From FEN-1219 sp036563665 (GTDB lineage: Bacteria > Pseudomonadota > Gammaproteobacteria > Steroidobacterales > Rariloculaceae): a DNA stretch of 64,000 bases. The position numbers and the translations under genes were made by a program. The stretch's first letter is position 1. Each line of letters starts with the position of its first letter. The notes beneath the pieces are model-generated. The model was not told the origin of the DNA, searched no databases, and was given only the letters and a program-made list of their open reading frames with translations. The stretch lies in NCBI GenBank assembly GCA_036563665.1, contig DATCLY010000018.1, forward strand, positions 19,164-83,163. Direction: 5' to 3'. This document shows positions 24,001 through 33,240 of the stretch, piece by piece.

Positions 24001-24954
24001 ATGACGGCGTCGTTGGCGGGTGCCGCCGGGAGCTTCGTCGATTTCGGGAGCCTCGCCGCGCTGCGGCGCGAAGCGATCCAGGACACGCCCGAGGCGCGCC
24101 GGGCCGTCGCGCGTCAGTTCGAGGCGCTGTTCATGAGCCTCGTGCTCGACAACATGCGCGGCGCCGCCGCGGTGCCGGGGGCGCTCTTCGACGGCGCCGG
24201 CATGCGGCTCTACCAGGACCTGCACGACCGGCAGCTCGCGCTCGCGCTGGCCGAAGGCCCGGGCCTCGGCCTCGCGGACGCGGTGCTGCGCCAGCTCGGC
24301 GAATCGCCCGCGCGCCGTCCGGTGCCAGGCGCGCTCACGGATCGGCTCGCGCTGCCGCGGCTTGCGTCCGCGCCCCCGCTCGCGGTCGGCGGTGCCGATC
24401 GCGCGGGCGTCGACGCGTCGTCGCCCGAGGCGTTCGTGGCCGCGCTCTGGCCGCACGCGCGCCGCGCCGCGGCGCAGCTCGGCACGAGCCCCGAGGTGCT
24501 CGTGGCCCAGGCCGCGCTCGAGACCGGCTGGGGGCGCCGCGTGCTCGCCGGCCGAAGCGGCGAGCCCACGTTCAACGTGTTCGGCATCAAGGCCGGAGGG
24601 AGCTGGACCGGGCCGCGCGTGGCCGTGACCACCGTGGAGTACGTCGACGGCGTCGCGGAGCGGCGCACGGAGCCCTTCCGCGTCTACGCTTCGCTCGCCG
24701 AGGCGTTCGACGACTACGTCGCCCTCGTGCGCGGCCTGCCCCGTTACCGCGCGGCGTTGGAGGCGGCGAGCCCGGAGGATTACGTCCGGTCGCTCGCGGC
24801 GGGGGGCTACAGCACGGACCCCCGCTATGCCGAGAAGGTATTGGCCGTGCTCGAGCGGCTGCCCGCCGCCCCTCAAGCGGAGGCGCTTGCGGCCGATAGC
24901 GATAGCGGCGGCCTCAATGAGCTGCGGCACGAAGCCGGCGGAGGCGAATCATGA
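24001..24954 (+). CDS. flgJ: Rod-cap muramidase FlgJ
   Basis: 317 aa with two parts: an N-terminal rod-scaffold domain (RRAVARQFEALFMSLVLDNMRGA, about 35-60) and a C-terminal glucosaminidase/muramidase domain (about 135-317) with the catalytic glutamate E174 in AALETGWGRR and the downstream AGGYSTDPRYAEKVL. It opens the peptidoglycan for the rod. The 3' end contains the flgKL promoter, and the stop overlaps the flgK start (ATGA). Confidence 0.95.
   Translation: MTASLAGAAGSFVDFGSLAALRREAIQDTPEARRAVARQFEALFMSLVLDNMRGAAAVPGALFDGAGMRLYQDLHDRQLALALAEGPGLGLADAVLRQLGESPARRPVPGALTDRLALPRLASAPPLAVGGADRAGVDASSPEAFVAALWPHARRAAAQLGTSPEVLVAQAALETGWGRRVLAGRSGEPTFNVFGIKAGGSWTGPRVAVTTVEYVDGVAERRTEPFRVYASLAEAFDDYVALVRGLPRYRAALEAASPEDYVRSLAAGGYSTDPRYAEKVLAVLERLPAAPQAEALAADSDSGGLNELRHEAGGGES
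24873..24899 (+). promoter_or_regulatory. Sigma-28 promoter for flgKL, inside flgJ
   Basis: TCAAGCGG-N11-GCCGATAG. The TCAAG core and GCCGATA match the flagellar sigma-28 consensus used in pseudomonads, at canonical spacing. It would start transcription about 45 bases before the flgK ATG at 24951, letting the hook-junction genes be expressed late as well as from the flgB operon. Confidence 0.68.
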
Positions 24955-26834
24955 GCGGAGGCATCTTCGGGGTCGGCGTGTCGGCGCTGCTCGCGGCGCA
25001 GCGGGCGCTGCAGGTCACGGGCCACAACATCGCCAACGTGGCCACCGAAGGCTACAGCCGGCAGCGGCTCGAGCTCGCGTCGCGGGAGCCGGCCACGGCC
25101 GGCTTCGGCGCCGTGGGCCGCGGCGTCGAGGTCGTCGGCATACGCCGCGTCGTCAACGACTTCGTCAACCAGAGCCTCAACGTGCACCTCTCGGCCGAGG
25201 CCGAGCAGCGCACGCTCGCGGAGTTCGCCGGCCGCGTGAACGACATGCTGGCCGACGCGCAGTCCGGACTCGCCCCGGCGCTGCAGCGGTTCTTCGCCGC
25301 CGCCGAGGACGTGGCCAACGATCCCACCTCGACCGCTGCACGCGCCACGCTGATCGCCGAGGCGCAGTCGCTGGTCGACCGCTTCGCCGATCTCGAAGCC
25401 ACGCTGCAGAGCGAGCGGGCGGCGGCGAGCGCCGAGCTGCGCACGCGCGTCGACGAGATCAATCAGCTCACGGACGGCATCGCGAAGCTGAACCAGGCCA
25501 TCGTCGACGCGCGCGGGCTCGGCGGCGAGCCGAGCGATCTGCTCGATCAGCGGGACCAGCTCGTGCGCCGGCTCGCCGAGCACGTGGCGGTGCACACAGT
25601 GGAGCAGTCGGACGGCAGCCTCAACGTCTACGTGGGCCAGGGCCAGGCGCTCGTCGTGGGCTTCGACGCGGCACCGCTCGCCGTGCGCGTGGTGAACGGC
25701 GATCCGAACGATCTCGCGGTGGGCTTCGAGCGTCCGGGCGGCTTCGTCGACATCACCGCGCGCCTGAGCGGCGGCGCGGTCGGCGCGCTGCTCGACGTGC
25801 GCGAAACCGTCATCGAGCCCACGAGCCTCAAGCTCGGGCGGCTCGCCGTGGCGCTCGCCAGCGTCGTGAACGACGTGCATCGGCGCGGCATGGACCTCGA
25901 GGGCGAGCTCGGCGAGGACTTCTTCGGCTTCACGCTGCCGGCGCCGCTGGCGCACCCGAACAACGCGGCCACGGGAACGCCGGCCGTGACGGTGGCGGAC
26001 GCGACCGGCCTCGTCGCGAGCGACTACGAGCTGCGCTTCGACGGCACGGCCTGGCAAGTGCGCCGGCTCGCCGACGGCGCGGTCGTGGCCACGGTCGCGA
26101 ACGGCGGCACGGCCGCGTTCGACGGCTTGTCGCTCGATCTCGCGGGCGTGACGGGCGCGGCCGCGGGCGACCGCTTCCTGCTGCGGCCGCTGCGGGTGGT
26201 GCCGAGCCTCGAGGTGCTCGTGACGGAGCCGCGCGCCGTGGCGGCGGCGCTGCCGGTGCGCGCCGAGCCCGCGGCGGCGAACGGCGGCAACGCGGCCGTG
26301 ACGGAGGTGACGATCGTCGACCCGACGGACGCCGCGCTGCGCGCGCCCGTCGACATCGCGTTCGCCAACGGCGAGTTCGTGGTCGGCACGAACGTCGTGC
26401 CGCTCGATCCGTCCGGCGAGACGACCATCGAGGCGAACGGCTGGCGCGTCGTGATCCGCGGCACGCCGGCGGAAGGCGACGTGTTCCAGGTGCGCGACAA
26501 CGCGGGCGCGGCCGGCGACAACCGCGGCGCGCTCGCGCTCGCGGCGGTGGCGTCGCAACGCGTGCTCGACAACGGCACGGCGCGGCTCGACGACGCCTAC
26601 GCGGACGTGGTGGCGGGCGTGGGCGTGGCCACGCGGCGCGCCCAGGTGAGCCACGAGGCGGAGGCCCGCATGCTGGCGGACGCGCAGGCCCGGCGCGAGG
26701 CGGTGTCGGGCGTCAACCTCGACGAGGAGGCCGCCAACATGCTGCGCTACCAGCAGGCGTACCAGGCGGCGGCGCAGGTCATCGCGACGGCGGGCACCAT
26801 GATCGAGTCGCTGCTCGCCGCGTTCCGCCGCTGA
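24951..26834 (+). CDS. flgK: Hook-filament junction protein FlgK (HAP1)
   Basis: 627 aa. The N-terminal motif LQVTGHNIANVATEGYSRQRLEL and the C-terminal SGVNLDEEAANMLRYQQAYQAAAQVIATAGTM are diagnostic (only parts quoted). The central variable domain is large (about 340-530). It joins hook and filament and needs FlgN for export. Its start overlaps the flgJ stop. Confidence 0.96.
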   Translation: MSGGIFGVGVSALLAAQRALQVTGHNIANVATEGYSRQRLELASREPATAGFGAVGRGVEVVGIRRVVNDFVNQSLNVHLSAEAEQRTLAEFAGRVNDMLADAQSGLAPALQRFFAAAEDVANDPTSTAARATLIAEAQSLVDRFADLEATLQSERAAASAELRTRVDEINQLTDGIAKLNQAIVDARGLGGEPSDLLDQRDQLVRRLAEHVAVHTVEQSDGSLNVYVGQGQALVVGFDAAPLAVRVVNGDPNDLAVGFERPGGFVDITARLSGGAVGALLDVRETVIEPTSLKLGRLAVALASVVNDVHRRGMDLEGELGEDFFGFTLPAPLAHPNNAATGTPAVTVADATGLVASDYELRFDGTAWQVRRLADGAVVATVANGGTAAFDGLSLDLAGVTGAAAGDRFLLRPLRVVPSLEVLVTEPRAVAAALPVRAEPAAANGGNAAVTEVTIVDPTDAALRAPVDIAFANGEFVVGTNVVPLDPSGETTIEANGWRVVIRGTPAEGDVFQVRDNAGAAGDNRGALALAAVASQRVLDNGTARLDDAYADVVAGVGVATRRAQVSHEAEARMLADAQARREAVSGVNLDEEAANMLRYQQAYQAAAQVIATAGTMIESLLAAFRR

Positions 26835-26872
26835 CGCCGGACGCACGAGGCAGCCATCGCGGAGGCAGGACG

Positions 26873-28069
26873 ATGCGCATCTCGACTTCGCAGATCCACA
26901 CCAACGGCGTCATCGCCATCCAGCGCCGCCAGGCGGAGCTCGCGCGCACGCAGCAGCAGCTCGCGACCGGCAAGCGCATTCTCACGCCCGCCGACGACCC
27001 GGCGGGCGCGGTGCAGGGATTGAAGCTGCACCAGCGGGTCGGCTCGGTCGAGCAATACGAGCGCAACGCGGCCTACGCGGTCACGCGGCTCGAGCTCGAG
27101 GAGGTGGCGCTCGCGTCGCTCGGCAACGCCTTGCAGCGCGCGCGCGAGCTCGCGCTGCAGGCCGCGAACGAGATGCTGAGCGACGAGAACCGGCAATCGA
27201 TCGCGCGCGAGCTGCGCGAGATCTCGAACGCGCTGCTCGATGCGGCCAACGCCCGCGACGCGAGCGGCGAGCATCTCTTCGGCGGCTACCGCACGACGGC
27301 GCAGCCGTTCGTGCGCGGGCCCGACGGGCAGGTGAAGTACGTGGGCGACGGCGGCCGCCGCGAGGCGGACCTGTCGCCCGACCGGCGCATCGCCGTGGGC
27401 GACAACGGCCTGCCGTTCATGACCGTGCCCCGGGGCAACGGCGTGTTCACCGTCACGCCGGACGGCGCCAACACGGGCACCGGGCGGGTGGCCGTCGCCG
27501 AGGTCATGGACGCCGCGGCTTACGGCGGCGAGAGCTACACGATCGTGATGACGGCGGCTGACACGTACGAGGTCCTGGACGGCAACGGCGTCGTGGTGAC
27601 GACGGGCGCCTACGCCGCCGGCTCGGCCATCGACTTCGGCGGCGTGCGCGTGGTCCTCGATGGGGCGCCGGCGGCCGGCGATTCGTTCGCCGTGGGCCCC
27701 GCGGGCACGGTGTCCGTGTTCGCCATCGTCGACGAGCTCGCGGCGGCGCTCGAGGCGCCGACCGGCGCGCCGGGCGCGCGTGCGCTCACCAGCCACGCCG
27801 TCACCACGGCGGTGCAGAACCTCGACCAGGCGCTCGGCCGCGTGCTGGAGCTGCGCACCGGTGTCGGCGCGCGGCTCAACACGCTCGAGCAATGGCAGAA
27901 CGCCAACGCGGACGAGCTGCTCGAGCTGCGCTCCTCGCTGTCGGAGATCGAGGACCTCGACTACGCGGAAGCCGTGAGCCGGTTCCGCCTGCAGCAGGTG
28001 GCCCTCGAGGCCGCCCAGGCCGCGCAGGTGCAGCTCGCCGGCCTGTCGCTGTTCAACTTCCTCCGCTGA
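26873..28069 (+). CDS. flgL: Hook-filament junction protein FlgL (HAP3)
   Basis: 398 aa from the ATG at 26873, preceded by GGAGG. The flagellin-like N-terminus (RISTSQIHTNGVIAIQRRQ and LATGKRILTPADDPAGAVQG) and the C-terminal helix (SLSEIEDLDYAEAVSRF, ending LFNFLR) identify it. It lies 38 bases after flgK. Its last 17 bases overlap the 3' end of the convergent HDOD gene. Confidence 0.95.
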   Translation: MRISTSQIHTNGVIAIQRRQAELARTQQQLATGKRILTPADDPAGAVQGLKLHQRVGSVEQYERNAAYAVTRLELEEVALASLGNALQRARELALQAANEMLSDENRQSIARELREISNALLDAANARDASGEHLFGGYRTTAQPFVRGPDGQVKYVGDGGRREADLSPDRRIAVGDNGLPFMTVPRGNGVFTVTPDGANTGTGRVAVAEVMDAAAYGGESYTIVMTAADTYEVLDGNGVVVTTGAYAAGSAIDFGGVRVVLDGAPAAGDSFAVGPAGTVSVFAIVDELAAALEAPTGAPGARALTSHAVTTAVQNLDQALGRVLELRTGVGARLNTLEQWQNANADELLELRSSLSEIEDLDYAEAVSRFRLQQVALEAAQAAQVQLAGLSLFNFLR

Positions 28070-28997
28070 GGTTCTCGGCGCCGGCGGACTGCTCGCCGAG
28101 GACCGCGTGCAGCTCGCGGGTCATCGCGGGCAGCGCTGCCGCCAGCGGCTCGAGCGCAGCCTCGGCGAGCCCCAAGGCCGCGGCGGCCGCGGCGCTGCCG
28201 GGCCCCGCGGGCGTTCCGGGCATGAAGCCGAGGCTGCCCTGCGCGGCGAGCAGGTCCGCGAGATACACGGCGCTCGCCACCGCGCGGGCGCGGCCCTCGA
28301 GCGCGAGCGGATCGTGGTGCGAGCCGATCACCCGCCCGAAGGTCTGCGGCAGGTGCCAGCTCTCGCAGAGTCCCCGCCCGAAATCCTGGTGGTTCGCGCC
28401 GAACACGTCGTCCTCGATGTCGAGCCCCGGATGCTCGCCGGCGGCCCGCAGCCGCAGGAGCTCGGCGAAGCCGTCGGGTCGGTGCTGGAGCTGGACGATG
28501 AAGCCGATGTCGTGCAGCAGGCCCGCGAGGAACACCTCCTCGGCGTCCTCGAGCGCGGCCGCTTGCGCGATCGCCCTGGCCCCGGCCGCCACCGCGAGCG
28601 AGTGCAGCCACAGGTCGCGCGCCGGCGAGGACGAGCCCTGGCCGTGGACGCGGATCAGGCGCCCGAAGCTCGCCGCGAGCGCGATGGTCTTGATGGCCTC
28701 GCCGCCGAGCAGCGTGACGGCGCGCTCGACGGAGGTGACGGGCTGACGCAGGCCGTAGAACGCCGAATTGGCGACCTTCAAGATGCGCACGCAGAGCGCC
28801 GGATCGGTCGACACGACCTTGTGCAGCTCCTGCGCCGACGACTCGTTGCTGTTCACGAGGTCCACGATGCGCAGCGTGACGTCGGGCAGCATGCTGAAGC
28901 GCTTGAGGGCGCCCACGGCCTCCGCCACGACCGCGTCGCGTGTCGCGCCGTCCGGGCCGGCGTGCGCTTCCGGCCCCTCGTCGCTCGCATCCGCCAT
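28053..28997 (-). CDS. HDOD-domain signalling protein
   Basis: 314 aa, cytoplasmic. An HDOD domain spans about 30-235 (FSMLPDVTLRIVDLVNSNESSAQEL, STDPALCVRILKVANSAFYG, LLHDIGFIVQLQ). HDOD proteins are degenerate HD phosphohydrolases that usually work as signalling scaffolds; members in Xanthomonas flagellar loci affect motility. The C-terminal 70 residues are Ala-rich and unassigned. It lies 38 bases downstream of the GGDEF-EAL gene on the same strand, so a shared signalling pathway is plausible but inferred. Confidence 0.88.
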   Translation of the reverse strand: MADASDEGPEAHAGPDGATRDAVVAEAVGALKRFSMLPDVTLRIVDLVNSNESSAQELHKVVSTDPALCVRILKVANSAFYGLRQPVTSVERAVTLLGGEAIKTIALAASFGRLIRVHGQGSSSPARDLWLHSLAVAAGARAIAQAAALEDAEEVFLAGLLHDIGFIVQLQHRPDGFAELLRLRAAGEHPGLDIEDDVFGANHQDFGRGLCESWHLPQTFGRVIGSHHDPLALEGRARAVASAVYLADLLAAQGSLGFMPGTPAGPGSAAAAAALGLAEAALEPLAAALPAMTRELHAVLGEQSAGAENLSGGS

Positions 28998-29035
28998 CGC
29001 TCATGCCTCCAGGCTGCGCTCGTCCTCGCGAACGG

Positions 29036-30820
29036 TCACGCCTGCCGGCGCAAGGCGCCGCCCTCGGCGTCGCGGGCGTCCACGTGCCGGTTGCGCTCCG
29101 CCGCGAAGCGGGGAATCTCCTCCGCCGGCAGCGGCCGCGCGAAGTAGTAGCCCTGCCCGAGGTCGCAATTGAGGGCCTGCAGGCCCGCCACCTGCTCCGG
29201 CGTCTCGATCCCCTCGGCCACGGTCTTCATCCGCAGATCGTGGGCGAGCTCGATGATCGCGTTCAGCACCGCCATGAGGTCGCGCCCGGCGCCGATCGTC
29301 ACCACGAACGAGCGGTCGATCTTCAGAACGTCGAGCGGGAAGTCGCGCAGGCAGGCGAGCGACGAGTGGCCGGTGCCGAAGTCGTCCATCTGGATGCGCA
29401 CGCCCAGGTCCTTGAGGGCGGCCAGCGCCTGCGTCGTGGCGGCGACATCGCGCATCATTTCGCTCTCCGTCACCTCGAGGTACAGGCTCGAGCGCGAGAT
29501 GCCGGTGCGCAGCACCACCTGATCCACGCGCCGCGCGAAATCGTCCACGAGGAGCTGCTGCCGGGCGAGGTTCACGCTGATGCTGCGGGGCGCGAGCGCC
29601 TCGCTCTCGGCGCGCCAGCTCGCGAACTGGCGGCAGGCCTCTTCCAGCACCCACTCGCCAATCGGCACGATGAGGCCCGTCTCCTCGGCCACGGGGATGA
29701 ACTGGTCCGGCGCGATCACGCCCCGCTCGGGATGCCGCCAGCGGATCAGCGCCTCCACGCTTTCCATCCGCCCCGTGGTGAGCGAGACGATCGGCTGATA
29801 GAGCAGGAAGAACTGCCGCTCCTCGACGGCCTGATGCAGCGCGTTCTCGATCGCGAGCCGGCGCTGCACGCGCGTGCGCATGGAGCGGTCGAACACCGCG
29901 AAGCGCGCCTTGCCCGCGTCTTTCGCCGCGTACAGCGCGGTGTCGGCGTCGCGCAGCACCTCGTCCACCGTCTCGTGGCCCAGCTCGCTCGTGACGATGC
30001 CGACGCTCGCTGTGGAGAACACCTGGTGCTCGCCGAGCCGGTAGCTCTGCGACAGCGCCTTGAGGAGCTCCTCGGCGAGCTTGACCGCGTCCTGCGGCTG
30101 GCGGAGCCCGTCGAGCAGCACCACGAACTCGTCGCCGCCGAGCCGCGCCACGGTGCTCGACACCCCACCGAGCGCCGCGCAAACGGACGGCACGCAGCGT
30201 TGGAAGCGGACGGCCACCTCCTTGAGCAGCATGTCGCCCACGTCGTGGCCCAGGCTGTCGTTGATGTTCTTGAAGCGGTCGAAATCGAAGAACAGAACGG
30301 CGAACCGGTGCTGCGGCTCGCGCCGGCGACGCTCGATGGCCCGCTGCACGTGGCTCGCGAGCAGCGCGCGGTTCGGCAGGCCCGTGAGGCTGTCGTGGTA
30401 CGCCCGCCGCGTGAGCTCGCGCATGAGCTGCTGCGTGTGCAGCTCGCGGCTGACGCGCGCTTTCACCTCCGCCGCGCAGACGGGCTTGCGGACGTAGTCG
30501 GCGGCGCCGAGGGCGAAGGCGCGGCTGATCGTCTCCTGGTCCTCGGTGCCCGTCACGAGCATGACCGGAATCGCGGCGAGCGCCGGATCGTCCTTCAGCC
30601 TCGCGAGCACGGCCATGCCGTCCATGTCGGGCATGTGGTAGTCGAGCAGGATCAGCGCCGGCGGGTCGCGCTCCGCGAGCTCGAGCCCCTCGCGGCCCGA
30701 GTAGGCGTGCAGCAGCTCGAGCGGCAGCCCCTTCAAGTGCACGCGGAACAGCGCGTGTATCTCGCGCGCGTCGTCGATCAGCAGGACCTTGCTGGGCGCT
30801 CCCGACACGTCTGCTAGCAT
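29036..30820 (-). CDS. Receiver-GGDEF-EAL c-di-GMP enzyme
   Basis: 594 aa. An N-terminal receiver (8-125, phospho-acceptor D60 in LILLDYHMPDMDG) precedes a diguanylate cyclase domain with an intact GGDEF (228-232, ARLGGDEFVVLL) and a phosphodiesterase domain with intact EAL (356-358, VEALIRW), DDFGTGHSS and AEGIET. Both catalytic motifs look competent. The RxxD inhibitory I-site is absent; the position reads VSST. The ATG at 30820 follows GAGGGGG. The gene lies 44 bases after the REC-HPt gene and probably sets local c-di-GMP for flagellar control; which activity dominates cannot be told. Confidence 0.93.
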   Translation of the reverse strand: MLADVSGAPSKVLLIDDAREIHALFRVHLKGLPLELLHAYSGREGLELAERDPPALILLDYHMPDMDGMAVLARLKDDPALAAIPVMLVTGTEDQETISRAFALGAADYVRKPVCAAEVKARVSRELHTQQLMRELTRRAYHDSLTGLPNRALLASHVQRAIERRRREPQHRFAVLFFDFDRFKNINDSLGHDVGDMLLKEVAVRFQRCVPSVCAALGGVSSTVARLGGDEFVVLLDGLRQPQDAVKLAEELLKALSQSYRLGEHQVFSTASVGIVTSELGHETVDEVLRDADTALYAAKDAGKARFAVFDRSMRTRVQRRLAIENALHQAVEERQFFLLYQPIVSLTTGRMESVEALIRWRHPERGVIAPDQFIPVAEETGLIVPIGEWVLEEACRQFASWRAESEALAPRSISVNLARQQLLVDDFARRVDQVVLRTGISRSSLYLEVTESEMMRDVAATTQALAALKDLGVRIQMDDFGTGHSSLACLRDFPLDVLKIDRSFVVTIGAGRDLMAVLNAIIELAHDLRMKTVAEGIETPEQVAGLQALNCDLGQGYYFARPLPAEEIPRFAAERNRHVDARDAEGGALRRQA

Positions 30821-30864
30821 GCTGCCCCCTCTCGGCCGCGATGCTCCACGCCGCGTGCTGGCGA

Positions 30865-31683
30865 TCAGGTAACCCGTGCCGCGCGGCAGAGCGCGATCAG
30901 CCGCTCGAGCGCCTCGCCGAGGGCGCCGCGGTCGGCGCCCGCCTTCGCTCGGGCTTCCACCTCGCGGGCGGCATCGGTGATCGAGGGGAACCCGAAGCTC
31001 GCGCCCACCCCTTTGAGCTGGTGCGCCCGGCTCGCGAGCGCGTCGAGCCGGCCCGCCTCGAAGGATGCCTGCAACGCCTGCACGTGCTCCGGGAGCCCGG
31101 CCACGAACTCGCGCACGAGCTCGCGCATCTCGGGGTCGTCGGCGAGCTCGCTGCGCAGAGCGCCGGCGTCGTCGGCCGGAGCGCCGCCGTCCGGCGCATC
31201 GCGCCGGCCCTGGCCGCGGACGAGCTGCGCGCAGAGCGCGATCAATCGTTCCGGGTCCACGGGCTTGGCGCCGTGGGCGTCGCACCCCGCCTCGAGGCAG
31301 CGCTCGGTCTCGCCGGGATCCGTCCGCGCCGTCAGCGCCACGATGGGCAGCGCGCAGCCCAAGCCGCGCAGCAGGCGCGTGGCCGCGTAGCCGTCCATGC
31401 CGGGCATCTCCACGTCCGTGAGCACGAGGTCCGCGGGCGGCGGGTCCGCCAGCACCTCGCGGGCGGGCCAGTCCACGGTGAGCGCCTGCACGAGCCGCAG
31501 CCCGTCCTCCACGGCCGTGACGGAGGCGCCCGCGCGCTCGAGGCAGAAGGCGATGAAGCGGCGGTTCGCCCCGCTGTCCTCCGCGAGGAGCACGCGCACG
31601 CCGGCGAGCGGCCGCTCCGCGGCGGCGGCCCCGCTATCGGGGGACGACGGCGTCCCCGCCATTGGCAGCCCCGCGGCGCTCAC
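30865..31683 (-). CDS. Receiver-HPt phosphotransfer protein
   Basis: 272 aa. A receiver domain (about 27-155, D90 in LVLTDVEMPGMDGY) is joined to a C-terminal HPt domain with H221 in RAHQLKGVGASFGF. No kinase domain is present, so it is a phosphorelay intermediate that could take phosphate from a separate hybrid kinase and pass it to the receiver of the next gene's GGDEF-EAL protein. No histidine kinase other than CheA lies in the window. It is 55 bases downstream of fliD. Confidence 0.9.
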   Translation of the reverse strand: MSAAGLPMAGTPSSPDSGAAAAERPLAGVRVLLAEDSGANRRFIAFCLERAGASVTAVEDGLRLVQALTVDWPAREVLADPPPADLVLTDVEMPGMDGYAATRLLRGLGCALPIVALTARTDPGETERCLEAGCDAHGAKPVDPERLIALCAQLVRGQGRRDAPDGGAPADDAGALRSELADDPEMRELVREFVAGLPEHVQALQASFEAGRLDALASRAHQLKGVGASFGFPSITDAAREVEARAKAGADRGALGEALERLIALCRAARVT

Positions 31684-31738
31684 GCGCGGTCACCAGGTGG
31701 GAAGCTCGGCGCGCCGCGGCGAGGCCGTCGCGCGCTCA

Positions 31739-33118
31739 TCACCGCACCGTCCTCGCCATGCTCTGCAGCTGCTGGGCCAGGTAGCTCGACGTCGCCTGCA
31801 TCTGCATGAGCAGCGCGTCGAGCGCCGTGAACTGCGCGCGGTAGCGCGCTTCGATCTGCTCGAGGCGCCGGTCCACGGTCTCCTTCTGGCGCTCGATGCC
31901 CTTCATCGCGTCGTCGAGCCGCTGGCGGCGGCTGTCGAGATCGTTGCCGGTGGCGAGACGCTGCTCGAGCCGCTCGTAGAGTCGCTTCGCGACGCCGTCC
32001 TCGCCGCCGAAGAGCTTCGCCACCGCGTCCGGATCGTCTGCGAGCGCCGCCTCGAGCGCGGCCGAATCGATCACGAGCGCGCCGGTGGCGTCCGTCTTGA
32101 TGCCGATGCTCGCGAGCGTCGTGTAGGCGCCTTCGAGCCCCTCGACCGGATCGACGGCGAGCCGCCGCATCTCCGTTTCGATGGCGCGCAGCAGCGGGTC
32201 GCCGAGCATCGGGCCCGCCGTCTCGGTCGCCGCGTCGTAGCCGCCGAGCCGCTTGAGCTGCGTCTGCAGCGCGTTGTACGCGTCCACGACCTTGCGGACC
32301 GCGTCTTGGACCGCGGCCGAGTCGAACGTCACGTCCAGCGTGGCCGGCCCGTCCTCGGAGGGCGCGAGCGCGGTGATGGTGACGCCCTCGATGACGTCCT
32401 CGAAGACGTTGGTGCTGCTCTCCGCGTCGAAGCCAGAGACGCGCAGCAGGGCGTTCTGCGGCGCCTGGAGCTCCTGCAGGCTCATGACGCCGTTCGGATC
32501 GTAGGCGAGCAGGTCGAGGCCGCCGTCGCCGCCGCTCGCCGTGACGGTGATGGCCTGGTCCGCGCCCGTCTTCTCCGACGTGAGCACGAGGCGCGTGCCG
32601 TCGACGCCGGTCAGGAGCGTCGCCCGCACGCCGGCGTTGTCCGCCGCATCGTTGATCGCGTCGCGGATGTCCGCGAGAGTGGCGGCCTCGGGCGCGATGG
32701 TGACGCTGAAGCTCTTCTCGCCCACCGTGATCGTGAGCGTGCCGTCGCCCACGCGCGTGGCCGCGCCCTCCGCGAAGGCGCTCGATGCGAGCTGATGGCC
32801 GCGCGCGAGCTGGATCACCTCCACGTCGAAGCGTCCCGGCGTGGCGCCGGCACGCGCGGTGACCGTGAACGCGTCGGTGTCGCCGGACACCGCTTTGTGG
32901 GCGCGGAACGCGGTGCCGTCGCGGAGCGGCTCGAGCGCCGTCTTGAACGCGGACAGCGCCCCTTTCAGCGTGCCGAGCGCGGAGATCCTCGTGGTGACGG
33001 AGGCCTCCTCGCGCAGGATGCGCTGCCTGAGCGGCGCGCCTTCCGCCGCCACGAGCTGCGTGACGAGCGACTCGATGTCCAGCCCGGAGCCGAGACCGGT
33101 CGCCTGGATGCCTGCCAT
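31739..33118 (-). CDS. fliD: Filament cap protein FliD (HAP2)
   Basis: 459 aa. The N-terminus MAGIQATGLGSGLDIESLVTQLV is the FliD signature; the C-terminal coiled coil (RRQRLDDAMKGIERQKETVDRRLEQIEARYRAQF, part quoted) and ALLMQMQATSSYLAQQ are also typical. It caps the filament and catalyses flagellin polymerisation. It lies after fliC on the same strand, separated by 122 bases with a hairpin. Confidence 0.95.
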   Translation of the reverse strand: MAGIQATGLGSGLDIESLVTQLVAAEGAPLRQRILREEASVTTRISALGTLKGALSAFKTALEPLRDGTAFRAHKAVSGDTDAFTVTARAGATPGRFDVEVIQLARGHQLASSAFAEGAATRVGDGTLTITVGEKSFSVTIAPEAATLADIRDAINDAADNAGVRATLLTGVDGTRLVLTSEKTGADQAITVTASGGDGGLDLLAYDPNGVMSLQELQAPQNALLRVSGFDAESSTNVFEDVIEGVTITALAPSEDGPATLDVTFDSAAVQDAVRKVVDAYNALQTQLKRLGGYDAATETAGPMLGDPLLRAIETEMRRLAVDPVEGLEGAYTTLASIGIKTDATGALVIDSAALEAALADDPDAVAKLFGGEDGVAKRLYERLEQRLATGNDLDSRRQRLDDAMKGIERQKETVDRRLEQIEARYRAQFTALDALLMQMQATSSYLAQQLQSMARTVR

Positions 33119-33180
33119 GCCTGCTGTTCCTCCTCGGCTCGAGGCGGTCGAGTGGTTCCTGTTAGGCCGCCGCGGCGAGC

Positions 33181-33204
33181 GGCGACGGTCTCGCGACCGC
33201 CGCC
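33181..33204 (-). terminator. Hairpin between fliC and fliD
   Basis: GGCGACGGTC - TCGC - GACCGCCGCC pairs over 10 positions with one mismatch. It lies 37 bases downstream of the fliC stop. With no U-tract it may act as a partial terminator or mRNA-stabilising structure that keeps fliC transcript in excess of fliD. Confidence 0.45.
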
Positions 33205-33240
33205 GCCCGCCGCACGTGGCGCGTCCTTTGCGCTACGCTA

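Noticed and set aside
31620..31650. CTATCGGG on the plus strand within the REC-HPt gene as a minus-strand sigma-28 -10
   Set aside because: The -10 has a mismatch at a core base and no TMAAG lies at the right distance.
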